From Morchella semilibera (lineage: Eukaryota > Ascomycota > Pezizomycetes > Pezizales > Morchellaceae), in NCBI GenBank assembly GCA_009192285.1, contig CM018604.1, positions 3,997,526 through 4,061,525 of the forward strand: a stretch of DNA of 64,000 nt, given 5' to 3'. This document shows, one piece after another, positions 48,181-58,637 of the stretch. A model generated the notes under the pieces. It ran no database searches, was not told where the DNA came from, and worked only from the letters and a program-made list of their open reading frames with translations. Position numbers and translations under genes: made by a program. Numbering within the stretch: position 1 is the first letter of the stretch; each line of letters begins with the position of its first letter.

Positions 48181-50080
48181 CTACATACATGTAGATTCAA
48201 CGGCGGGTAAGGTCCGAGAGCTGATTTTTGTTTCTTGCCGAAACGTAAGGCCGAGATGAAGGAGATAGTTTTCGGGGAATCTCCGTCCGTAGTTGGCCGT
48301 TATATCTTCCGAGCACTCGCGCCATAGCTGTCAATTTCATTTCCTGTGTCACTGTGTCACGATCGCCATGTTCATTTTTGCGTAGAACGTGCGCAACTGT
48401 GGCTTATAGAGGCTGTTTTCTCCAGATCTTTTTTCCCCCTTCTAGATTAAGGGGCGAGACATCATGATCGAGAAGAAACTTGACTTTGACAGCTTCCATA
48501 GATCATATTACATCGATCACTGAAGGTCGCTTAATGTCTTGGGCACATCTAACGAGATTAACGACGGTTAGAAGACGGAAATGGAGATGAGCACTGGGGT
48601 CTCTCCTTTTTTTTTTATCGGTTGTGAAAGTTTTTTCGTACCCGTTCCTCGGCGTGGGGGACAGGCGATAAGGTTTCGTTTGAGATAACGATAAGATTCA
48701 TCTGATACGTCTACAGAGTGACGACTCCACTCTACCTCTGACTTCGTACGATAACATACTGAGATGAAAATATTTCCACCTGATTTCCTCTCGTAGGCAA
48801 GAGCAGGAGCTAAAGGCAGGTTGATATAGGATCTCCCCCCGCACCTCAAAGTACATAGACCGATTCAAACGATCGAAGATCTTTCGCTGTGGTAGTACTA
48901 TAGTACTGTATTGAAGTTATATCCACCGTGCTTAGTTAGTGACCTCAATATTGATGTCGAAGGTCTCGAATGAAGTACACAGATGACATACTTGCATGCA
49001 TAAGCAATAAATCTCAATGATCCAAAACATTGTGCTGCAATACCGAGGCTGCCTGCCCAGACACCGCGGTACCATAAAAGAACTCGCATCCACAAACAGC
49101 GATAGACATTCCGGTTCTCGGTGCTAGTTGTAAAAGCACTTCCGGGTGTGGTTGTTGCTGAGATCCGTTGGGGTATACTTGATCTTTTTTTCGCCGGGGG
49201 CGCACATATATCACATCAAGTTTCTTGATGAAGTTGTAAGCCGAAATATATATTTGTTTCCAATTTAAACTCATCAGTTAAAGGATTCTTGCCCTGTTGA
49301 ACACATGTACATATCGGTAATGTTCTGAGAAAGATATGCTGGAATTCGCTAAAGGTCGAACCCCCGAGGGTGAAATCAAAGTGGGGTTGAAATCAAGGCA
49401 GACGTGCGCCCCCGAACTTCATCTGACAATCCAGAAACTGTGTGTCCCTATCGCAACAGCGGACACACGCACTTGAGTCCCCACCCCCCCCCAATACCCG
49501 AAGGTAAAGAGGTACACGTACCCGTGTCCAAATAACCTTCCTAGGGCTAAATGAGGGGTAGGTCAGAGGACAGTCAAATACTGCGCTAAGAAAGAAAAGT
49601 ATATGTATAAAGTCTTATCTCTGTTCCTGCCTTCTTTCCTCTTTTTCTCCATCTTCCAAATTTCCATCCGCATCACAATCGCCATCTACATCTCTGTCCG
49701 TTCCTCCGTTCGAATTTAGATCCGCAATTCTGTCTGCATCCAGCTACTCAATATTCTTTTTCTCCTAATCTCCATCATCTCCTGAACTTCATTCATCTCA
49801 ATCCTACTATCAATCCTCATTCCCATCGACTACTCCTTGCTTATAGGTTGGTCGTTTTCAAACATCTGCTACAAATTATCATTTCAGCAAGGATACCTAA
49901 AACATATATCTCATCATCCTTGGGATCGGAGGGTAAAGGGAGAAAGCTCGTTCTTATAAAGGTCATCAATCCTGTGCGCGTTGGAGCACTGCCGCAGCTA
50001 TAAATTGTGGTAAAAGCTCTGTTAAATCCACAAGGGTCATCACTTCCAACGTTCCTCGCCTCCAGTCAACCTAATTACTC
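48181..50080. other. Gene-free stretch, upstream of the paralogue pair
   Basis: No frame or repeat family recognised. 49620-49800 is CT-rich on the plus strand, as often seen in fungal promoters, and precedes the 50.1-kb gene. Poly-C run at 49484-49492. Confidence 0.4.
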
Positions 50081-50132
50081 GTAAGATACCGTCAATCCAT
50101 GTTTCTCAGAAATCTCTAACAGTGCCACACAG
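50081..50132 (+). other. Predicted 5'-UTR intron of the 50.1-kb gene
   Basis: GTAAGA at 50081, CTAAC branch point at 50116-50120, acceptor CACAG ending 50132, four bases before the start codon. The 52-bp length fits the intron size of this genome (55 bp in the Helitron, 57 bp in the neighbouring paralogue). Confidence 0.5.
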
Positions 50133-50136
50133 CAGA

Positions 50137-50604
50137 ATGCCTTCGTTCCGTACTACGCACCATCTGCCCCTCGACGAACATCACCAACCGCTCCTCCAAA
50201 TCCTCACCCATACACTCCTCCAACACCGCACCGGCATTCCCAACTACAACCGGGTCCACCTTCTCCTCAGCCTAATGGATCTTCGTATCAAAATGGATTA
50301 CCCCCGTACAACCTCGAATATCGAGCTGCATACAAACTGGGCCATCATCGTTGACGAATACCTCAACACTGAGTGGGAGGAGCTCAACGAAGGGGAAGTA
50401 GATGAGGACTTTATTTTTGCGGAAAACCGCTTCTTCGCGCTCGCCAAGCTGCTCGTGGACGGTGAATGGTTGCCTGGGTTTGGGAAGATTGCCCAGACGA
50501 TTTCAGATATAGTTCAGGAGGCAGTCAGGTCCGATATTAGGAGAAGACGGGAGGAAGAGAATGTCCAAGCTCCAGCTTCTGACTCTTCGGGAATGGAGTC
50601 TTAG
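50137..50604 (+). CDS. Hypothetical protein, 155 aa, paralogue of the 51.7-kb gene
   Basis: A single coding exon starting at ATG 50137 (upstream GTG at 50122 lies within the predicted intron and is rejected). The protein starts MPSFRTTHHLPLDEHHQPLL. A central block reads NYNRVHLLLSLMDLRIKMDY, then a WAIIVDEYLNTEWEEL helix, then DFIFAENRFFALAKLLVDGEW and a charged C-terminus RSDIRRRREEENV. The block aligns with NLDRLHDALFCLDYIIKRPP and AWMIYKDLFFRAEKEMI of the next gene, so the two are tandem paralogues. Mostly helical, with no signal peptide, membrane segment or known domain that I recognise. GC-rich third positions contrast with the surrounding sequence, supporting a real gene. Function unknown. 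Confidence 0.75.
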   Translation: MPSFRTTHHLPLDEHHQPLLQILTHTLLQHRTGIPNYNRVHLLLSLMDLRIKMDYPRTTSNIELHTNWAIIVDEYLNTEWEELNEGEVDEDFIFAENRFFALAKLLVDGEWLPGFGKIAQTISDIVQEAVRSDIRRRREEENVQAPASDSSGMES

Positions 50605-51672
50605 GACGATTAGTTCCTGGTCTCTGTCATAGTTAGGGGTTGCAGGTACGCATGTCAATTTACTGTGTTACAGAGACACTGATGGGTTGCGTTTTTTACA
50701 CGGGCTTTCATATATATATCTTGCATTGTTCGCTATATTTCTTTTTTTTTTGTTGGCGCGATATTTCTGGGATATGTTAGTTCTTTGTTTGGGGGAATCG
50801 ACTGGGCGGGGAGTGCTTGTATCTAGGGTGTCCATATATGGTTTTGTGCGCTATGAGGAATATAATAGATCCGGGAGCCGATAAGGGCTCAAATAGTCAA
50901 ATAGCTAATGGGGGAAAGTAATTCTTGCTGTCAAGGTCACCTAATTTGGGGTTAATTAGTACCATTTATCTTTTACCATTACCGAAGGGTGCCAGTCTGG
51001 TTTTTTTGATACCTATACCCAAAGGTTGTATTAGAACAACAGCTCTGTAAATTGATAAAATATAGCGGGAACTGATGTTGTGTGGAGTGAACCCTAACCC
51101 TGGAACTTCACTATCTCGAGCCTCATCGAGGCAAGTAGGTACGTCCCCCCCCCCCCCTAACAGAATATGAAAAGAAGGTGTCGCTAGTCAATCTTAAAGT
51201 TCTCTGTACCTCCTATAATACTCCGGATAGTTCTTCCTGCATTTCCTCTTTTAGATCCTCAAAAATCCTAAACCTGAAATCCTCCCACGCCTTTTGTGCT
51301 TCGACATTATCCATGCATTATTTTAGGCACAATAAGAACCGGCCCCCCAAACGCGCAATTTCAAAAGCATATCCACTGACATACCAGGGCCTGTGCGCAT
51401 GAACTATGTAAATGATGGCGATTTAGAGGTAAGATATTTGTAGGCGGGGTGTTGCCCCCCCGCACCCCTACTAGGATTCTAGACGCAAATTGTATGGTAG
51501 CCGGAAGGACCAATCCAGTCGTCTCGAGGAGTGATGCCGCGCCGGCTCCCAGTAGCCCCCTTCCACTTATACTCTCTAGACCGCCAGCTCGACCCTTCTA
51601 CCTGACCTCAAAGAGTACGTGTCTCAACCTTCGACCATCACCATTGACAAAGGAAGAAGAAAAAGCACAGCT

Positions 51673-51729
51673 GTAAGTTGCATACGAACCCCGCCCCAGC
51701 CACTGGGCCTTCCATCTGACACTTGCAAG
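51673..51729 (+). other. Predicted 5'-UTR intron of the 51.7-kb gene
   Basis: GTAAGT at 51673, CTGAC branch point at 51716-51720, acceptor CAAG ending 51729, five bases before the ATG. Its position just before the start codon matches the intron of the neighbouring paralogue. An upstream open frame ending in KEEEKAQL stops at the donor but does not join in frame to the main protein, so I treat it as leader. Confidence 0.5.
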
Positions 51730-51734
51730 TCCTC

Positions 51735-52325
51735 ATGACGACTCCGCCCACCGCCGGCCCCTCCAGCTCTTCAGCTGCATCCTCTAGCCCCGGCGTTTCA
51801 ATCTCCCCTGGTACCACCGCGGCCTCTAGCACCCCAATCAGCGGCGCAAATGGATTCCCCCTCCTCACCGCCTTTCCCTCTCCCGGCCTACACCCAAACC
51901 ACGCCCACCTCCTTACAAACCTGCACGCCGCGCATACTACCCACGAGCGCACCCGCAACCTTGACCGCCTCCATGATGCCCTCTTCTGCCTCGACTACAT
52001 CATCAAACGCCCGCCCTACGCCACCAACCCCGTTTTCGAACCTATGCTCAAGGCCTGGATGATCTACAAGGACCTCTTCTTCAGAGCCGAAAAGGAAATG
52101 ATTCACCGTCGCCTCATTGGCATGGAGGATCCATTCCATGTTACCGTTTCAAGGTTCGTGCTTCTTCGGCGCCGTGTCTGGCCGGAGTGGAGAGAGGGAG
52201 TCTTGGGTGGCCCAGGGACCCAGGTCCCGCCAGGGGGGAGGAGGATCAACGAGGATACGTATTTTGCGAGTGTCATGGCCAATATGATCTTTCCGATGGA
52301 CGGTGGGGGGGGTACGGGGGCCTAG
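51735..52325 (+). CDS. Hypothetical protein, 196 aa, paralogue of the 50.1-kb gene
   Basis: Starts at ATG 51735 (MTTPPTAGPSSSSAASSS). Residues 1-45 are a low-complexity Ser/Pro/Ala/Thr segment absent from the paralogue. Then comes the shared block: HAHLLTNLHAAHTTHERTRN, LDRLHDALFCLDYIIKRPPY, AWMIYKDLFFRAEKEMIHRR, followed by RFVLLRRRVWPEWREGVLGG and a Gly-rich tail ending MANMIFPMDGGGGTGA. The spacing of N..R.H..L..LD..IK..PY and W.I..D......E.E in the two proteins is the evidence for homology; overall identity is low, so the duplication is old. Codon use is strongly C-ending. No known domain or targeting signal is visible. Same strand and about 1.1 kb downstream of its relative. Confidence 0.8.
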   Translation: MTTPPTAGPSSSSAASSSPGVSISPGTTAASSTPISGANGFPLLTAFPSPGLHPNHAHLLTNLHAAHTTHERTRNLDRLHDALFCLDYIIKRPPYATNPVFEPMLKAWMIYKDLFFRAEKEMIHRRLIGMEDPFHVTVSRFVLLRRRVWPEWREGVLGGPGTQVPPGGRRINEDTYFASVMANMIFPMDGGGGTGA

Positions 52326-53029
52326 GTCGGCATGTGACGAGGCTAGAGTGACAATTTTGGGGCCGTCGCCTTGTTTTTTCCTCTTTGGAGAATATAGAAT
52401 TTGCCCTCCTTTTTCTGCAGCTTTCTGTATAGATGGCGTCGGTGTATATAAATTCGTCGGCCCTTTAGAATTGAAATATTAACTCACTGGCCGATTAAAG
52501 TCCGCTCTGTAGCGTGAGAGTTTGAGAATACCATCTTCCTATTCTGTCTGTAAATTCAACAGTGTCCTCCTCCGGGTCGCAATCTTCTTCTGTACCCTTA
52601 TCAATATTCCAGCCCTACTCTTCTCGGCTTGGGGCCCCTTGCCACTTTCGCTTGCACTCCCGTCTCTCCAAAAAATTAGGCAGACTCTATAAAATCAGTC
52701 CCGCAAGACTGAATATCGTAAGATTGCAACTTGCAAAGATGACATCCAGACGGGTAGTTCCTGGGATCTTGCATATCTGTAGATACTGTCACCATAATCA
52801 ATTGGGATTGTTTGACTGCGGTCTGAAATAAGTTCATGTCGTATATGTTGTAGATGAGGTGGTATCTACTATGTACTGTTCCTTGATGTCAGCCCAAAAT
52901 CCCGAGCTGGAGCCAAATTATTTTTTCAAAGGATGGATATATACCAGGTTGGGGGGCTTGCGTTTCCTGTTGCTAGAATGGAACGACATCCGGGGGTTTC
53001 TGGACGGGGAGTAAATCATTTGTTGTGTA

Positions 53030-53530
53030 AAGTATAAAACGCGAGTGAAGAACCAAAGGAAAAGTACCTTTAGAGAATGACTGCATAACCACAGACTACG
53101 TAACCGGTGGTGGCTGCGTAGTCGACTCGTAGATATGACTTCGTAGAAGCCTCGTAGCTCTACACCGCGTAGTTAACTACGTAGAGAGAAGCGTAGACCA
53201 CCGCGTAGACAATAACGTAACCGGGCTGAAGACCCACGAATCAAGAAGAAGCGGCGTACGTAGACTACGTATGAGGTAGCGCAGCTCGGAAAAGACGCAG
53301 ACAATTAAAACAGAGTGTTACGTAGTCAGCTCAACGGGCTGGCAGCGTAATTCAGAGAAATACGTAGCCATACTCACAGGTGCGCACTCGTTGCGTAGAA
53401 CATGGATGCACGTTCGGATTGCGTAAAACATGGACGCACATTCTCAAGGTGGAGAAACGGACAACGTTCCCGCATTAACGGTAGAACCTCCAAATATCTT
53501 AATAGTCATGGACATTATACTAACTACATT
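53030..53530 (+). repeat. CGTAG-rich repeat, copy 1
   Basis: More than ten CGTAG/CTACG pentamers lie between about 53095 and 53400, several as TACGTAGACTACGTA or GTAGTTAACTACGTAG palindromes. It begins after GAACCAAAGGAAAAGTACC. A related sequence lies in reverse orientation at 63660-64000. It may be an LTR or a regulatory array. No open frame. Confidence 0.65.
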
Positions 53531-54839
53531 AAGGTAGCTCAAAGGAAGATCGGCTCCTCCTAAACGTCTTTGTCCACTCAAATCTTTGTCAGAGGAGCCC
53601 AGAGGACCTCCAGGGGAAAAGATCTAAAGAAATATTGGCCAAAAAGGGCCGGAATATCATCTATAATGACCCAGACGCGACGATACTTCATTCCGCGAGA
53701 ATCTAAGTAGGTCATAAAACATCATTGTCGGTTTCTGGGTTCATGGATAGTGTTTCGCTCCTCGTGTGTACGTGTACGTACATGTAGATATCCCTCATTT
53801 TTCTTCAGCCCCCATGGATTTCATTGCTACCAGTGGGCCACAAAATTTAAATGTGGAAGGCATACATGGATGGTTTGGGCGCGGGGGAGAAACTACATCC
53901 ACCGCAGCCACCTCAGCGTTGTTGGGAATGTTTATGATATGTAATTGCCTTAGTCATTTCTTCACATGTAGCTCGATCGATCATCCTTGGGGGGCCAGTA
54001 CATGGCAAATAACTTGCTTTTACGGACAATAATAGGCCGGTGATCGGCTGGTAGCGTAGAAAGGTACTGCGGAAGGGCTGAGATTAATATATATTGGACA
54101 GGAGATATATTAAAAGTCCTGATATTAGAAGAGAACTAGGCAGGTTTCTCTAGTGAGTGGGGTGGAAGGTTATTGGTCTCCGCCCGTTCTTGACCTGACC
54201 CCGCAGAACATATCTCAGTTTCCCTAGTGAAGAGTGAGGTTATATTGTAAAACCCTTATTATTGTGGGGTGTCAAAAATAACCGGAAATCAGCCTTGCAA
54301 CCAAATTTTGAACATGCAATGCTTGAGCCCGTATTAAAACCCTAGACCATATAACTATTGAGGATCATAGAATTGAAATCCCTTGTCTTATTTCTCTTAT
54401 GGTTGTGGTGGAAGGCGATGTTGAAGTTGCATCCTCATACAAATTTAGGTTGCAACGAAGGTTTCCGGTTATTTTTGACAACCAACAATACTAACTTAAT
54501 CGAGGGAAGGCCGCACCACGATGCTTGTAATGGAATTCAAAACTAGAAAATATGATAAATAGGAACAATGAGGGGGATTCCCAGCCGAGAAAACAGCGGA
54601 TTATATTAAAAACATTCGAACAGCCGATATGCCGGCGCGCCGGCTTGGAACTTCTTCGAAAGACTGAGATTGGAAGGGGGGGACCGAGAAATCGGAGCAT
54701 AATAATCATGTAGGTCATCTCTATTATTGGTGCCTCTATCTATCTGTATGCTAAACGATCAGGAAAGGGAGTTTAATCAAGGATGGGGAGCCTAGAGAGG
54801 GAGTGAGGAAAAGCGGGAGACTAAACTGGTAATGTGCGA
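53531..54839. other. Gene-free stretch
   Basis: Short frames only. A 14-bp palindrome GCCGGCGCGCCGGC lies at about 54633. No repeat family recognised. Confidence 0.35.
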
Positions 54840-54963
54840 CTGTTCTGTTTTCTTTCTATGCTTTTATGTTTTCTTTTGTTGAAAGTGGAAGAGAGGGTAG
54901 TTCTGGGGTGGTGCGATATTGTCATAGCCTAAGGGCTGGATACAATTAATGAAAAAAAAAAAA
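54840..54963 (+). mobile_element. Second copy of the poly-A retro-element tail
   Basis: ATTGTCATAGCCTAAGGGCT followed by AATTAATG and an A-run ending 54963 matches the tail at 33845-33900. Upstream homology (T-rich, then AGAGGGTAGTTCTGGGG) extends to about 54840. No target duplication could be identified. Confidence 0.65.
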
Positions 54964-57059
54964 CGAGCCACCAGCGGTTGGAGGACCAGCGGCTCTGATC
55001 CAACCCTAACCCTGAGCGATAGGGTATGAATACTGCTGCAGTTACCCCAACCTTCCTCCCAACAGGTTCTCCATCACTGTCCCGACCTCCCTATAACCAT
55101 GTACCCTACGTTTGTCGACGTCATATATTTTTGAAACTGCGGTTTTATACCTAGTATGCCGACTAATGGGGTTTGGCACTCATCGTCTGAGATAAAGGAA
55201 ATAAATTAATACCTCAAACCCTTAGACACATTGGGATTTATGTTCGCAACTTTTGCTGTAGATGCTTGGAACTTTCCGGGCAGTTCGGGTAATGTGAAGA
55301 AGTTTGGCTGACATTATTGAGTAAGATGGGCGGTGAGGGGGTGGGGTGAAGAAATAGGGGCGTTTGAGGTTGTTTCTAATTTACTGTGTCTGTATATTTT
55401 CGAATAGCGTTAGGAGAAATGCAAGTGCAGGATTGAAATAATAATTCTCCCCTCTGCGTGTTTTGTGATCTGGTTGCAGGGGGGATTGAATACATGCATT
55501 ATGATTGAGTGACTACATGGCTATAGAGAGGTTTTATATACTGGTGAATGAAAGATACTGTGTCCTCATTGTATGACATATGTACTGAAGAATAGGCCTA
55601 GGCACAATGGTTGGTACGGAAGCAAATCTATTGTGCTGGATGCTAATGTCGAGTGATAATCTATGCCCGAGTGATAAGAGATGATGATAAATACCAAGAC
55701 AGTGGTGGGTAACAATCATTAATACTGTCAGAGGAGGATGGTTATCTAGCACTTTCTCGACAACGTATGTTTCCTATCTATCGACGGTGATAGCGGGTAA
55801 TTTGCGTGATGTCTACCGTCATGCACCCCACACTCCCCCTCTATGGGATAAGAACCGTCATCTTCAACATAGTAGATCCAGCCCCTCTCGCCGTCACCGC
55901 CACTTATTCTTCCCCGTTACTCCGACTGCGATAACAACTACATCAGCTCTGTTCTGATGGATCTTTCCTTTCGGAGCTACGTTCGGGGATGATCTACATT
56001 TCTTAGCGACATTTCCCAGCCTAGCTCGATCTGTACGGAGTCGGCGTCAGGAAAAGCCGTCCCTTACAGCACGTTTTGTCGGTCATGCGGGGGTCCCTAT
56101 GGCGACTATAGCGCTCTTGTGCACCGGAGTCGCTGCTTAGATGGTATATTTCTCATTGATGGTGATGTCGACGCTTGCGGCAGCAAGACCGGCGATGGCG
56201 ATGGGGGTGTAGGTTGTGGGGCTCATCCTTGGGGGGGGGGGGGTGGGGGGAGGAAGTTCCTTTTGAATGGGAGGAAGCGGAGATGGGGCTGGGTTTGGGA
56301 GCGGGGTGGTGAGGTGGAGTAGAGGGACTTAATATACTCGGGGAAAGACCTTTATCCTTACCGATACTTGAACCTTCGGCGCGGTTCCCAGATACCAAAG
56401 GTCCAATACAACTCGCCCTATATATGGTCCGTAGATATCAGGTGACTGAAATATACCCGCTGATCACATCGCACAAAGTTAATATGTAGTCTTCCGGCGT
56501 GAAACAAGATCCGATCGGTTCCTTACTTTGATCAATGCTAAAGGGAGTGCTTATCTTGTTAAACGATGTGCATTGCGAGTTCAACATAGATAGACGTGGT
56601 ATTATGGTCCATTACGATACGTTAACAGATACCTCCAGATATTACTCGCGTTAATGCCAAGGCGCATGATATATCACTCGTGAGACAACCAACAAGAAAT
56701 TGATCTGGTTGTCAGCAGCTCGACAACACAGAGTCCCACCAATATGTTATTATCAACGACAAAGCCTTTCCTCCCACTTTACCGGCCGGAGGCAGGGTAA
56801 ATCTTCCTCCTCAAACGCACAAAGAAAAACAACAATTTGCTGCTTCCTCTCGGTTTCTTTCTCATTCTTTCTTTTATTCCTCCTCTCCAATTCCCCCACC
56901 CATACTGCATTTCTCGTCCCTCCTCTCTTCTCCTCCCCTTTCCCCCTGTTCGTGAAACTGTTTTAGGATATATGAAGACAAGGGCAATGAAAGCAACTAC
57001 AAAAGGGGAAGAGGCTGTCTGTCGAGTCTGGATGCCTCTATTCTGATTGTCTGTAGTAG
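54964..57059. other. Mostly gene-free; leader of the 57.1-kb ORF possible
   Basis: A short telomere-like CCCTAACCCTGA at about 55004, poly-G run at 56231-56243 in a G-rich segment, and a CT-rich plus strand at 56855-56950. A small frame from ATG 56971 (MKTRAMKATTKGEEAVCRVW) stops 13 bases before the 57060 ORF and might be a first exon, but no clean splice pair was found. Confidence 0.35.
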
Positions 57060-57239
57060 ATGGCATTGCTTTTCCGCTTCGCTGGCGAGTTGTGCTGCCG
57101 GAGACTAAAATGTTTCGCATGTAAGGTCGATAAGCGCGATCGGGTGCTGATCAGGTTCAGAGAGCTGCCGGTCGAGTACAAGCAGCGTATTGATGATTAC
57201 TGGACCACCAGAGATTTTCCCATCACCGCCCGAGCTTAG
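57060..57239 (+). CDS. Hypothetical 59-aa ORF or terminal exon
   Basis: ATG at 57060 follows two stop codons (TAGTAG). The protein begins MALLFRFAGELCCRRLKCFA, continues CKVDKRDRVLIRFRELPVEY and KQRIDDYWTTRDFPITARA, then TAG at 57237. The CC...C..C cluster (residues 12-21) followed by basic and aromatic residues could be a small metal-binding knuckle. Residue mix and GC-rich wobble positions are gene-like. The GTAGTAG before it could also be a 3' splice site, making this a last exon. I do not recognise a family. Confidence 0.4.
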   Translation: MALLFRFAGELCCRRLKCFACKVDKRDRVLIRFRELPVEYKQRIDDYWTTRDFPITARA

Positions 57240-58345
57240 AGGGTGGGGATGGCCCACACCCCAGGCATTTATATTGTCTCTTGGAAACAGAGTTTGGGAC
57301 CACTATTATAGTCTTTGTGTTCGTGCAAGTTGGCAAAGGGTACAGAGATAGAGATAGGGTAACAATACAGAAGTATGGGAATAACGTCCCAAGGAATGTT
57401 ATGCATATTCAGATTCCAGAGTAATGGACATAAAACCCCTAGATTGGGACCGTTTACAAAACTTTCCTTAAACTAGGTTGAATGTTTTGGGCAAGCTACG
57501 GGACTATAGAAGCCTTGGCAACTGCGGAGGTGCAGAATTGGATTCGGTCATGCAGATCGGGGGGGAGGGCAAAGGAAAAAATACTCCGGAGTTCGGAATG
57601 ATATTGTTCACCACAAATCTACGTTTCATCATTCCCTGACGTTGCATAAATAATTATGAAAGCTTATGCATCTCCCCCCCTTGGCTCAGCAGGGCTGGGT
57701 GCAGAGAGATTGAGAGAGACGGAACATCGAAAGACTGAGTGTGGGGAAAGGGTAATTGCATGCATTCCTTCGCAAATAATACCAGCCCGGGAACGTTTGT
57801 TCAGTGTTGAGGTTGTAGAGCCCAGTCAAGGAGAGTGGTGGGTAACATATTCGTGTTCTACGGGAAAGCTGCAGAGGTATTTCCTGAACCAGATACGGTG
57901 TGGGCACAATCATATTGCCAATTCTAAAACACGTTTTAGGCTATATATATGTTGCGGAAATGCCTTTCGAAAGTAGGGTTATCTGCTAGACACAGATACG
58001 CTCAGTGAAAGCTTGGACTCGGCCCTCAAAGTATGGAGCAATAAGCATGAAGTAAAACCCACGAAGGAAGACCTAAAATTGGTGACTGATTTAGAAGATT
58101 ACCATATGGTGGTTGAATTATATTTATGCGACTGGGAATAGGACAGGTTGAGGTAAAGCAAAATCATCTATTGCCCGAAGCAGAGACCTCAACGGTCACA
58201 TTCGCACAGGGGAGACCCGTAGACCCTAAGGAGCATCCGTCATCTGAGCATTTTATAAACTCCTTTTCCCCATACCGATGGTCAAGCACCCCCGACAATA
58301 GGATTCAAATCCCCAAGTCTTTCAAGGGAACAAAAGAACATCAAC
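57240..58345. other. Gene-free stretch
   Basis: Short frames without motifs. No repeat family recognised. Confidence 0.35.
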
Positions 58346-58637
58346 ATGAAGTGCATCTCCCTTCTCTCAGTACTGATTCCCACCCTCGGCTGTGCCGTAG
58401 CAGCCTCCGTGGACATCATATCCTTAGCCATGAAGACACTTCTTCCTCCGAGGGGTCCACTCCGTGCAAGAATCTTTCAGGGAGAAGTGTACCCACCGCG
58501 GCGATGAGTTCAGGTCCACCGAGGGGTGCTGCCAGAGCCGCATATGCTACACGTCGCTCCCGTGTGAATTAATCCGAAGTTTGCACTTGTCGTTAGGAAT
58601 ACGGGGCTTGTATAGGTTGGAGTTAATCCGGTTATGA
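58346..58637 (+). pseudogene. Small secreted cysteine-rich protein, frame-broken
   Basis: ATG at 58346 opens MKCISLLSVLIPTLGCAVAA, a typical secretory signal peptide (hydrophobic core, small residues at the cleavage site). That frame stops at 58505-58507. The +1 frame, open from 58434, carries EKCTHRGDEFRSTEGCCQSR and ICYTSLPCELI: five Cys with a C-C doublet, as in small secreted fungal proteins. It ends at 58637. None of the GT/AG pairs I tested in the gap joins the two in frame, apart from one directly after the second codon. Either an unusual splice exists or the gene is frameshifted. Role unknown; secretion is inferred only from the leader. Confidence 0.35.

Noticed and set aside
51449-51671. 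Open frame directly upstream of the 51.7-kb gene, as a possible first coding exon
   Set aside because: Joining it through the predicted 51673-51729 intron puts the main protein out of frame. The ATG at 51735 gives the protein that matches the paralogue.
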